DNA of 64,000 nucleotides from Saururus chinensis (lineage: Eukaryota > Streptophyta > Magnoliopsida > Piperales > Saururaceae), in assembly GCA_035235625.1 (NCBI GenBank), contig CP141140.1:57617152-57681151 (forward strand), written 5' to 3'. Position numbers and translations under genes: made by a program. This document shows positions 35,801 through 46,012 of this stretch, one piece after another; positions within the stretch are counted from its first letter, which is position 1; each line of letters begins with the position of its first letter. The notes below the pieces were generated by a model, which saw nothing but the letters and a program-made list of their open reading frames with translations, was not told the origin of the DNA and made no database searches.

Positions 35801-38324
35801 ATAAACCAACACCATTAGATACTCATTGCCTGAAGCTTATAAACTAGTATCAATAGTGTAGATAATATATGAAAAAAAATTGCTTGCGCTATGCACTTAT
35901 AAATCTAGACAATGAAGTAAGTGGCATGCGGGTACGACCTCTCCCTGTCGAGGGTGAGGTCCCAGTGTCAAATCCCAACTTTGTGGCATTGTGTGTGTGT
36001 GTGGCAGGGTGCGTGAGTTGTACCAATAACAAAAATGGACTTTCAAATCTCACAAAAAAGTTGTAGTGAAGAAAAAATTTGTCTAAATTTACACAAAAAG
36101 TTCTTCAACTTTTAAGTAAGTACATATGTATCCTATTTGAGTTAAATTTTGCTGGATCTCTATAGAAGGGCAAATTTTTTGTATTGTCCATCATAGCCAT
36201 CAAGGAGCTCCAACAATAAAGTTACCACTGGATTGAAACAATGCATTTTCTGTTACATGGGAAAACAGAATAAACAGCACCTCTTATTATCAAGCTTTCA
36301 ATTTTTTCAATTTATACCCATTCAAGTAGGAGGACAAGATGGAGTTGATGTACTAAAATACTGAAAAATGTGGTCCTTATCTCTTTTTTCTTTCATACTA
36401 TTTTCTCTAGTATAAGCTCAATCACATCAAGTAAAGATCGACATGGAGATCACACAACCTCAGTTACTTTAATAATAACTAGCAAGCATCATAACGTAGA
36501 TGGAAAAAAATACATGATAGAAGGTATATACCAATCACGATAATCAGCAACTCAACCTAACAAGTTTATGGTAATAGTATTAACCGTGGACTATCTGGGG
36601 GTTCATCCAAGAAATCAAGAAGAAGCCTCTGGTTTATAATTTTTCCAACAAATTCTTTTCCTGCGTCATTTAATCCATAATCATGGTCATCCCACGTACC
36701 TATGACCTGAAATAAACAGAATATAAATTCATAATAGAAAACTGATTTCAAAAATAAAAAAGAAAACCAATATAGAGAATGTATGCAATTTCTTTGAAGA
36801 ACAATAAGTATGCGTATACATTTTCAATATAATAGGCACACCACATGCACACTTGAAGCTTTCAACAATGAGACAGAAATAACCTTGGACATAAATGAAA
36901 TTAGAAATATCAAAAAAGAAACTGATGACGCATTTGACACCCTATACAGAGGTTAGCAATAGCTTTTTAACTTACCTTAGCTCTCTGTCTAAGATGAGAA
37001 TATCCTGGTATGCTCTTAGCCTTTTCATATTTGAGATGCAGTTCCTGCTCTGAAGACATAACAAATCGAGGAACATTTTTCCATGGACCGATTGTTCTCT
37101 CCTTTCCAAATAACTTGAAAGGTCGTCTAAAATCCCCATAAATGTTGTCACCCAACCAAATAAAGAGCTGGGGGTCGAACTTGTTTATTGCATTCCAAAT
37201 AGGCTGCAAATATGGACAACGTTAAGCACAATAAACATAACATGATATCATGAAGTGAAAACTCAAAGATAACAAATTTACAACATAACATGGAAGCAGA
37301 TTTTGCAAGGCCTTCCAGATCAAGATCAACAGAAAATGTTTCAAGAAGGTAGTAAGTATATGTACACAAGTTTGGCGAATATAGCAATAAACATTAGCAG
37401 TAATCGATGTTAATTTCACTTTCGATAAATACAAACATACTACAAAAATGCAGAGGATGAAGGAAAAGAAACAAGAACAGATTTTTATAATGTCACTTTC
37501 ATGGATTCCTTGTTTTTCATGGTTGCTTAAGAATTAAAGGATAATGTTTACTTTATTTAAAGTCTGTAGGACAAAAGTCATGAATGTGGCCTTTTCAACT
37601 AATCACTATGTTGAGAGGAACATTTGGCAGAAGCAACTGAATCACCACATATTCCAATTTAACATATAATTTTCTCAAGAACCATTGTCATTGCAAATTT
37701 TCCATTCGCCATGAACTTTTATAGTTCAACAATTTCACGCCTAAAGTATTTTGAAGAGGCAAAGAGATCATACTCACAATTACAGATCACTAAATTTGGT
37801 CAAGGAAAAAGAGACAACAGAAAAGCTAAAACACAAACACGCATTCGTGATCCATTTCTCCCTTTCTTTTTTTACCTCATCAACAATATTTAAGCAAGTG
37901 AAGAAAAAACATTTAAGGAGAATGATAGCATGATCTTGTCAACACCAATACACCTCGTTTCAGCTATTTGGACTTGGCCCAAAACAACAGAATTTCCAAG
38001 AACACTTATGACGTCCTTAATATTTTAAAAAATTCAAGCAACAAATGTCCGTAAAAAAACACAAAACTTATACAAAAAATAGCTTCAGGAACCAAACAAG
38101 CCAAGCTTTCCATCAGATGTGAAGACAGATTAACTAAACAATTAAGGGGATGGGCCAGAAAACAATGATTCGACCTGAGGGGCGCTCTGGTTGGCGCAGG
38201 AACCGAAGGCGATTCTGGAAATAACGGCCTCCTGTCCTTCCGCAGGGCGGCAGAAAACTGGAAGTGCCACGCAAAGAAAGAGAAGCCGAAGAAGACCACC
38301 TTTTCCAGCAGCCGCTGCCGCCAT
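29843..38324 (-). CDS. PhoD-type alkaline phosphatase/metallophosphoesterase, nine exons
   Basis: Exons rebuilt by splice sites and phase: 38175-38324, 36976-37203, 36585-36706, 35735-35795, 34608-34748, 31880-31987, 31061-31289, 30527-30775, 29843-29928. Together they give 1374 nt, 457 residues plus stop, with every junction in phase and GT-AG. Residues 1-31 look like a signal peptide. PhoD landmarks follow in order: IAFGSCANQ, WLGDNIYGD, GTWDDHDYGLND, DTRYHRD and ISGDVHFGEI, which hold the metal-binding Asp, Asn and His residues. The last exon completes a strong transmembrane helix (residues about 420-443) with a short KVCGG-type tail, suggesting a membrane-anchored enzyme with the catalytic domain outside the cytosol. 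It resembles the Arabidopsis PhoD-like calcineurin-superfamily protein of the At5g42370 type. A longer N-terminus from an ATG at 38483 is open but looks like 5' UTR. Substrate unknown. Confidence 0.9.
31385..31569. mobile_element. hAT-like MITE in a PhoD intron
   Basis: The ends AGGTTGCGTTTGTCAAGT and ACTTACCAAACAGAGCCTTA form imperfect inverted repeats of the GGCTCTGTTTGG type common in plant hAT MITEs. About 185 bp. It lies in the intron between exons 6 and 7. An 8-bp target duplication is not evident. Confidence 0.5.
32088..32336 (+). mobile_element. TRIM-like miniature LTR element, degenerate
   Basis: Two direct repeats of about 65 bp (32088-32152 and 32272-32336), each starting TGTTAGTG and ending GGAGAAAGTG, flank 119 bp. 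Directly after the first repeat is ATGGCATCAGAACCC, close to the primer binding site for initiator tRNA-Met. That is the layout of terminal-repeat retrotransposons in miniature. No coding content, old, several differences between the repeats. It sits in an intron of the PhoD-like gene. Confidence 0.45.
32505..33235 (+). mobile_element. LINE-like or processed 3' fragment in a PhoD intron
   Basis: Plus-strand open frame of 168 codons (32505-33011). After one in-frame TAA the same frame goes on with a basic tail (GKKHNKKSGRRRN) and stops. A GT-rich 3' UTR-like stretch follows, then CTTACTTAGCAAAAAAG, an A-rich end typical of L1-type LINEs and retrocopies. No reverse transcriptase is present. The protein (acidic, Asn/Ser-rich) is not recognised. 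It may be the tail of a LINE ORF1 joined to the LINE 3' end, or a processed host mRNA. It lies opposite to the PhoD gene, inside its largest intron. Confidence 0.4.
35912..36056 (+). mobile_element. SINE-like insertion in a PhoD intron
   Basis: It contains GTGGCATGCGGGTACGACC, then CGAGGGTGAGGTCCC and GTGTCAAATCCC, resembling the A and B boxes of tRNA-derived SINEs. A (GT)n run and a short tail ending AATAACAAAAATGG follow, as in AU-type plant SINEs. About 145 bp. Confidence 0.45.
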
Positions 38325-39541
38325 TAGAGCTCGAACAAGTAGAGCAGCGAGATGTCCGGATGATGGGCAAGCGTGACATGGAAGCAACATGAGCGTGAGA
38401 GTTTTAAAAGGGAACATTACACGTAAGGTAAGGCAAGGAAGAGAGAGAGAATTGGGGAGCCTCAACCGCTCTACTATTTTCATTTCACTTTACATTACGA
38501 GTCCCACGTGCGAGGCTCGCGAGTTATATTTGAATTTGCCTGCCCGCCCGCCCACCCGCCTCATGATATCATATTTCGACCGACCTAGCTCAACAAGTGA
38601 GCCCAGCTCTAAGAAATGCATGTGAGCAAATCAATGACGCCTTGCCTATGTCTCGACACGTTTAACTTTTGTTAAACAAAGTAAGCTACATCCTTGACCA
38701 TGTCAAAATAGGTTGGAACATTAGCCTTATTAATTCTATATGGCCCGCGGACATTGTGAAACACATAAAAAGCACCTCCATAAACATTATATTTTCACTT
38801 ATGCGCCCATTTATTTATAAAATTAAATTGACAGTGTACATGTTAGTGTATATACTATTAATCTTAAAAATGAACAGATTCCTAAATATTATTAATAAGT
38901 AGGGAAGATAAAATAACTCTTTGGTCATTCTATAACGGAACTATGAATCGTTGCATCCATGTACCACTTGATTCTACATTTTGTTAAAGCTTTGGCATAA
39001 GCTGCAAAAATTAAACACGAATGGACAGTATCTCACAATGCTATTAATACCCTCGACAGCCCTGCTAAACAGTTCCATAGAATGCCACCAAATTGCACAT
39101 TATGCCAGATAGATTGAGACATAAAGCTGTAACCACCTATATATTCGGTCGGCGCAGCTTATTTCATTGCTCTTGGTCCACGCTGGTGGTAATACATATA
39201 TATATCAGATCCTCTCAACGTAACTGATGCCCCCTTTCTTTTCTACTATTGAATAGATCTTTTCCTGCTGAGGAGTGAGGATTGCTTACGGAACACAGGA
39301 ACATTCATGAACATTATGTGGATCATGTGGAACATCTGCCGTTGATATCATAGTTAAAGGGCTTCTATGTACAACTTACACTAAGTTTATTGCCAATCAA
39401 GAACATAAAAACTCTTCTCATCCGTGATCACTGTAGACACTGTGGCTGTTATAGCGAACCAAATCAGGACTGCGTCTTCCATCATTGTGGAAGCTACTGC
39501 ATGTTTCTAAGGCCTTCGCCTCGCCCATCCAGTCTATCTGC
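38325..39541. other. Promoter side of the PhoD-like gene and intergenic DNA
   Basis: 38325-38500 is open on the minus strand but probably 5' UTR. A G+C-rich patch with CCCGCC repeats lies around 38540-38560. Nothing else recognised up to the CACTA element. Confidence 0.4.
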
Positions 39542-39559
39542 TACTACAAAAAATTTGAT

Positions 39560-39930
39560 TATTAGCGGCGTTTTATAAACGCCGCTAAAAGTCCATAAAG
39601 CGCCGCTATAACCATTAGCGGCGCTTTTCATAGTGCCCCGAGAAAAAGCGACGGAAAAAAGTAACAGCGGCATTTTTTGCGGCGCTTTGTGTAAGTGCCG
39701 TAATTTTTAGTTCAGTGAAAAGCGCCGCTAACTAATTTTATAAAATAATTAAAAATAATTAATATAGATTATCAGTGGCGCTTTATAAAAGCGCCGCTAA
39801 TAGTATTTTAGAAAAAGAAAAAAAATAAAAAAAATACAGCATTAGCGGCACTTTATAGAAGCGCCACTAATGCTTTTTGAAATTTTAAAAAAACTAATAG
39901 TGGCGCTTCTAAGAAGCGCCACTAATGCTT
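39560..39930. repeat. Left subterminal palindromic repeats of the CACTA element
   Basis: At least eight copies of AGCGGCGCTTT-like half sites in both directions, often paired as hairpins such as TTAGCGGCGTTTTATAAACGCC and GTGGCGCTTCTAAGAAGCGC. In En/Spm such repeats bind the TNPA protein. Confidence 0.85.
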
Positions 39931-40165
39931 TGGTATAAAAAAAATTACAAGAATTAGTATAACTAGAAATTAAAATTAAAGCTCATTTCTCAGTGAAGGC
40001 CTAGGGAGTGTGGTTTGCACATGATGACATTTATGGCAGGTAAACTAGGGGTACAAAGTACAATAATAATGAGGCTGGACCAAATTTTCATCAACTAGAT
40101 TAGATAAGATAAACTTTAATCCAAACTGAAGGGATTTGTACAACATATTGAATAGCCAAAATTAC

Positions 40166-40212
40166 CTAAATCCAATGACAATGTACAGAACTCCTCCCAG
40201 AAAAGATTGTAT
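40166..40212 (-). pseudogene. Possible third captured exon in the CACTA element
   Basis: A 47-bp stretch bounded by TTGCAG and GTAATT splice-like sites on the minus strand, coding a hydrophobic piece (QSFLGGVLYIVIGF). It may be an exon of an unidentified membrane protein picked up like its neighbours, but so short a match could be chance. Confidence 0.25.
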
Positions 40213-40310
40213 CTGCAACATTTGAATAACCATATGAGGATGCTATTTCAATTCAAATTTCATAATTTAAATTTCTGATAGTACGAAAATCAAAAGGCTT
40301 GGTGGATAAC

Positions 40311-40913
40311 CTCATATGGTAGGAGACTCAGTAGCTCCCATATCTCCTGACTTACTGCAGGATTTGCTGGTATTAACTGCAAAGAAGGTAGTAAACATGT
40401 TCCCAGAGCTTCCTCAACCCTCATCCGAACTTCTTTAAAATGAAGATGATGGTCTTTTCCACCACAATTATCTATCTCAGGAGCAATAGGATAGTCTGAA
40501 CCATTACGAACAAGTTCCTTAGCAGACAGGTAGTACCCTCTCAGCACTCTGCAAACCTTTTGTGATTCAAGAGAGTCAAAAGCCAAGAAAAACTTATTAG
40601 GAGAAAAGCAACCAGCTTTATTGACCCTGCAGAAGGTTATTTGAACAAGTATATACTATATTATGTACCATGATCCCACCAACAATACTAAGAAACATCA
40701 ACAATATAACTGACTAAATGCACCTTATGCAAAAGTATTGTATTACGGTGAAGATATGGTCCAACAGATGAAAGCATCTGGAACAATTCTCGAGGAAGAT
40801 TGATTAAAACACTCTGCAAAAAGTTATTTGTTTCTATTGTATCACCACCAACTCCTTGTAGATGGAATTGACAAAAATCAGCATAAGCCAAAGAGATTGC
40901 TTTTTCAATGACC
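40311..40913 (-). pseudogene. THO2: Captured fragment of THO complex subunit 2 (two exons with intron)
   Basis: Exon 40724-40913 codes 63 residues including LPRELFQMLSSVGPYLHRNT. Exon 40311-40556 codes 82 residues including VCRVLRGYYLSAKEL, RVEEALGTCLLPSLQLIPAN and LSLLPYE. These match the middle of plant THO2, a subunit of the THO/TREX mRNA export complex, in the right order, and both exons keep open frames and GT/AG borders with an intron of 167 bp. The rest of the long THO2 protein is absent, so this is a gene fragment and not a functional gene. It lies inside the CACTA element downstream of the malic-enzyme piece, on the same strand. Retained introns point to capture at the DNA level, not through mRNA. 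Confidence 0.85.
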
Positions 40914-41039
40914 CTGGATGAATAAAACAGAGAAAATTCAGAAAAGGTTCTTCTAAATTACCATTTAAAAGGTCCTAATCTTGTGCATTATCAAAACAAA
41001 ACAGAAGGAAATATTTCAAATTTAATTCTTATTGTTCTA

Positions 41040-41200
41040 TTTGGTTCTTATTCACTGTTGATCCTTTCCCTAACATCTTAAGGTTTTACAAGATTTGGTT
41101 CCTCACACGGTAGCAGAGCCAGAAGGTTCTGGGTATAATTCACAACCCTGCATCTACATGTTCCCATACCAGCACCTAAAATCACATGAGGTTTCACTTT
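41040..41200. repeat. Small LTR/TRIM-like remnant between captured genes
   Basis: GGTAGCAGAGCCAGAAGG resembles a tRNA-Met primer site, and the flanks resemble the TRIM-like unit at 32088-32336. Very degenerate. Confidence 0.25.
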
Positions 41201-41318
41201 TTTAACCTGGGAAATATTGGGTGAATTAGGGTTCAACATCTCAAAAACAATTAAAAATGATCTGAGAATTTAAATTGAGTATTCTCAGTCAATTTGTTAT
41301 GTATTTCAAAGGACTCAC

Positions 41319-42568
41319 TACTTCAACAAGACTAGCCCCTTCTCCAAGTCCTTCAATTTCACCTGGGCTTCTAGCAAAAGGACCAGCTGATGGGTCCAGA
41401 TCCTTCCTATCCTTGGTGATAAGACCCTAAACCAAAAAAAGTTCATTTTTCAGTATAATAAACAAAACTTTGAGAAAAGAAAAGACAGACAGCCTTACAC
41501 ATCAAGTCATCATGTACACAGATTATTAAGACATACTTTCTAATAGTTTCAAAACAAAGATCCTCCAATGGATTGCAAAAAACATTTCTTACATAAATCT
41601 AATAAACAAGAATGAGTTCAATGGAATTTTCCATCGTATTCATATTCATATTCATTATTAGTGTTAGATGTTAAGTTCATATCAAGAAATTTGCAATTGA
41701 CCCATAACTGATGACATATACTTTCCAGCAACTTATAATGGCTTTGGGGGATTTCTATATTTGGAGAAGAATACATAAATAATACCACATTCTAGATCAT
41801 TCTTAGCTTTTAAGTTTAATAAATGGAAAATGAAACAAATATACAAAGACTTCGAAGAGGATTTTCCACTGCAAAATTATTGCCTACTTTTAGTAATAAG
41901 TGGAATGCACTATGGAGCTCTCAAATGGCCAACCCTGACTACTGTGGAGTGAAAAGTGGAAAGATGACCACTTTGATGAGGGCCCCATCGAGTTTGGACC
42001 GGTTTTGATTTTTGGGCCTCATTTGTCTATGCTACAAAATCTACCTTCGTTTCTTTGAAATACTGAATGAATAAGAACGTCCACAACTCAGGGCAGAGTT
42101 CAAATTTATGGGCAATTTAACTATCATTTGTCATCCATTTCCTGCAGACCATATGGTCAGTGGGCACACATGGAGGAGCATGCAGAAAAAAACTTTCCAG
42201 AATTCAATACCAAAATGTAGTATATAGTAAATATACTAAAGCAAGAGAAGAAGAATATACATCTTTATCAAGCAGCCAAAATGGATTACTCTCTTCTATA
42301 TTCCCATGGTCACTAATCATTCTAGATACAACCTGTTTAACCAAGTTAAGCGCGCCTATCCCTGCACTGAATTTTAATTTAAAAACATTCAAGAGCACAG
42401 AAAGTTAATGCACTGCAACAAGTGAAAGGGTACACAACAGGAAGGTCCATAATATTTGTACTTTCCAGCTCCAACTAATACAATCTTTTGTTTAACAAAA
42501 TCCATTAATGGATGGCCTTGTGCGCTCACTGCTCCAAGTAGTCCAGCTAGAGCAACACCAGCAGTACC
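41319..42568 (-). pseudogene. Captured fragment of mitochondrial NAD-malic enzyme (three exons)
   Basis: Exons 42462-42568, 42261-42366 and 41319-41426 join in phase (35 codons + 2, 1 + 35 codons, 36 codons). They code QGTAGVALAGLLGA, then GAGNAGIGALNLVKQVVSRM, then FWLLDKD and GLITKDRKDLDP...GEIEGLGEGASLVEV. This is the NAD-binding Rossmann part of plant NAD-dependent malic enzyme, which decarboxylates malate to pyruvate in mitochondria. The catalytic N-terminal half and the C-terminus are absent, so no enzyme can be made. All three exons are open, with canonical splice borders. The upstream acceptor region is locally duplicated (GGTACTGCTACCAG then GGTACTGCTGG). The piece lies about 670 bp after the stop of the TNPA-like gene, on the same strand. 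Confidence 0.85.
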
Positions 42569-43070
42569 CTGGTAGCAGTACCCTGTTATTGAACAGGTTA
42601 CATACACATATTCTTGCAAAATAACAAGAATTAAGCATTAGGAGGATAGCAGAGATCTAACCTAGATGTCATCATTAAACATGCAAAATCTTGTACGGTA
42701 AGCATGAATAAAAAGCGACTGTTTTTCCATGCAAAATCAAGTAAAGGAAAGCAAACCACCTATAAAGATAGGACAGAAACAAGACTGCCCCACCAGTCTG
42801 GATCATTCTGTTATCATTTCTAATATATAACAAATTCAAACAAACAAAAAATATAGCAACAAAAGCACAAATCCAAAAGAAGCTGTAGAGATATAATGTT
42901 AAAGTTGCAGATACATGATAAAAAAATAAGGAAAAATAATATAAAATAAAACATAAAATTTACCCCAATTAACTGATATAAAATAGCCAAACAATATGGA
43001 ATGCCTAACCAAGAAAAACTATTGTTGCTTGTCTCAACACACCCTAACTAACACATTTTAACAACTAAAA

Positions 43071-43178
<108 letters not shown>

Positions 43179-43234
43179 ACTTGTCATCAATCACCTAAGT
43201 TAGAAATAAAATGTTCAATTACAAAGTAGGATGT

Positions 43235-44620
43235 TTATACCTGTCCCATGTAAGATTGCATAAACTCCATCATTTGTTCCATTCTTGCTTCTAATTGTTT
43301 GAATCTTTCTTTGTTCTCTAACGACTCTTCCTGTAATTGTTGGACTTGATTTTGGTACCGGGTAGCCTCTTCCTCGAGTTCTACAATCTTATCCTTCATT
43401 GTATTATACTCAGCATTTGAGGTGCTCCTCCCATTACTAGATGACCCCCACAACCTAGAGGGAGTAGGGGCAGCACTATAGCCACAAATTCGACCAGGTC
43501 TCTCTGGTCCCATTACCTTAGAATATGCATCATTTGGTGATGGAAATGGGGTATCCTCAAAATTTGGTTGCGACATGAGGGCAATCATACTTGCCTATAA
43601 TCCATACGATTTTTCTTTAATAAGATATGACATATATACAGAGAACTCAAATAATTAAACTTTATGTAGGCATAATTGATTTAAGGAAAGTGGCTAACTT
43701 ACCATAGCATTCTCTGTCTCTTCATTCCCACATGAACCATCTTTATGTTTATGAGTCTTCAAAAATAGCTCTAATCGAGATGGTTCAACACCCGTTTCAC
43801 TTTTCTTTTGCTAAAAAAAAAGTAAAGAACTCATAATTTCCACAAAACATAAATAAACTAAAATTTACTAAATGTATTGAATATATATACCTCCTCATAG
43901 CGAATTTGTCAAAAGCTTTTAGTCCCAGCTGTATGGACTATTTTTTGCTTAAAACGGTGTCTCTTATTATTTGCACACAAATCCTGCATGAAATTATCAT
44001 CATAAATCTCTGTGTAAATATAAAAAGTTATGTAAAAAATAAAACATTCTAATATATATACCTTATTATTTTGATGTTTCCATAAAGTAATTAGCGATCT
44101 TCACTGTGCAATAAAAACACCTTCACCTTCAGGAGGTGGTATGTGATTTTGTTCTTCTTCTGTGCATACATCAAAATATTTTCTTTTTAATTCACATTCG
44201 AAATCTCTCTATTTCTTCCCAATTGATTTTAGTGCTACACTTTTTGCTGCCTCATCAATATTAAATATTTCCTGAAGATGGTTCACAAATAAATTTCATT
44301 ATAGTATAAAAAAAGTAATAAATAACAATATCCCAAAGTTTGGTCAATTACCTTAACATGGTTCCACGCCTCTGTCTTTTTTTCTTGGCACATGTACCGC
44401 CAATCTTCCACATGTAACGGGAATATTCTCCCATCTCTGTCTACTTTCCCTAGATAATTGCTAAATGTACAACATTTTCTCCATATATTTGTCCATCAAA
44501 GAAGACATCTAACTTTGGTGTGTTAGGTCGTGATACTTTTTTGCACTTTCTTTTACCTTTTCCTTTTTTCCTTGCTACCTCCGCAACATTGTCATGTGTT
44601 GGTTCTTGTTGGACATCCAT
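43235..44620 (-). pseudogene. TNPA-like plant transposase gene (Ptta/En/Spm family), decayed
   Basis: Five exons are visible: 44352-44620, 44062-44271, 43891-43983, 43703-43810 and 43235-43594. The product has a basic Lys-rich start, the DGRIFPLHVEDWRYM segment, an EIFNIDEAAK segment, KIVHTAGTKSF, PSRLELFLKTHKHKDGS and a C-terminal coiled coil (about residues 65-115 of the last exon) ending EFMQSYMGQ. This is the PF03004-type protein of plant CACTA elements, which binds subterminal repeats. It is broken: exon 1 has a frameshift near 44460, exon 2 has two in-frame stops and exon 3 has one, each where related proteins usually have a sense codon. The last exon is open over 117 codons. It is the only transposon-encoded gene left in the element. 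Confidence 0.8.
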
Positions 44621-45494
44621 CTTTTAAAAAAATTTAAAAATATATATACAAGAGTAATAACATAAAGTTAATTACAATGGTAAAGAAATTAATTTAAAAC
44701 ATAATACATAACACTAAACACACAACATACATTACTAACACCAAAATCTAAGGAACAAATTGAAAGAGGAAAAAATTTATTATTGTCTCAAAGCAAAACA
44801 ATATTAACTCAAATAAAAAAAGTTAATTGGTGTTCCCATTATCCAACAAAACAAACAATGCTAATCCCCCTCTTTTGCATTCGAATAAAAAAATTGTCAC
44901 AAAGCAAACACAATCTTAACTCAAATAAATCTAATTCAATAGTGTTCCCCCTCAGCAATTAAAAAAGTTAATGCATCTGAGCATGCTAGATAGTGAAATT
45001 TGGTAGCATTTAGCTACAATGACACTCAAACAAATAGTTTACTTCCCGATCATAACAATATACACCTAAAGAAATTAGACTCAATACAAAACAAAGTCTC
45101 TTAATATAGCCTAGTCCTCCATCTAATTAACTAAAATCTATTAATTAAACATCTAAAAAAAAAATCCTTCCTGTTGAAGCAATCAAGTTACTGAATAGCT
45201 AATTCATTAAGCAAATAACACTAAAAGTAGAGATGGTTGACCATCCCATTAGAGAGGCTGGATCAGCAGCAAAAAAATCACAAGCCTCATATCGTGTCAT
45301 AACATTGCACTTCCTAGAGAGGACTAAGTCTATAACAGTCGTTTGGAATAGTACAATTGGTAGACTGTCTAGTTCTGACTCTGAATGTCACACTGAGAAA
45401 AGGGGTAAAAAATTCTGAAGATCGCAATTATGTATTGTTGAGGAGAAGTTGCATTAGCATTGGTCATGAAGAGATTCAATTGAGCTTTTTGTGC

Positions 45495-45504
45495 TCTATT
45501 TATA
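45495..45504 (-). promoter_or_regulatory. Candidate TATA box upstream of the TNPA-like gene
   Basis: CTATAAATAG on the minus strand, about 870 bp before the ATG at 44620, with a possible 5' UTR intron in between. It could be the old promoter of the element. Confidence 0.35.
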
Positions 45505-45843
45505 GTTCTACATACACACAATGCAAAACAAATTCTCTCAAATTAAGACCGATATGCACATAACACAAAAAAGTGGGAAGAATATCTGACCTTGAAGAAA
45601 TCTAGATTCTGAGAAAATTTTGACGCTGAAAGGATCAACGACTTGCCTGTTTTTCTGGCCAATGTTGCATAGAGAATGAATATTTAGATTTTACAACTTA
45701 GAAGAATGAAGATTGAAGACAAAAATTCAAAAAAAGTATCAAATTCTAGATAAAAATCAAAATTTTACCAATACAAAAAGCACAGTCGGCTTGCCCTGTT
45801 TTCTGCAGTCTGCTTGCCCTGTTTTCTGTAGTTTGCTTACCCT

Positions 45844-46012
45844 AGTCGATGGAAGAAATCCCTCTCCTTCTATCGTTTGGTTCCTCTTCGTCATGCGGGT
45901 CAATGGAAGAAATCCCTCTCCTTCTATCGTTCGGTTCCTCTTCGTCGTGCGGGTCAATGGAAGAAATCCCTCTCCTTCTATCGTGCAATTCCTCTTCGTC
46001 CTGCGGCTCTTC
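45844..46012. repeat. Three-copy 54-bp tandem repeat in the CACTA element
   Basis: ATGGAAGAAATCCCTCTCC occurs at 45849, 45903 and 45957, period exactly 54 bp, a multiple of three, so the plus-strand frame repeats NGRNPSPSIV. It lies upstream of the TNPA-like gene. Shorter repeats (TTGCCCTGTTTTCTG) precede it. Confidence 0.85.
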
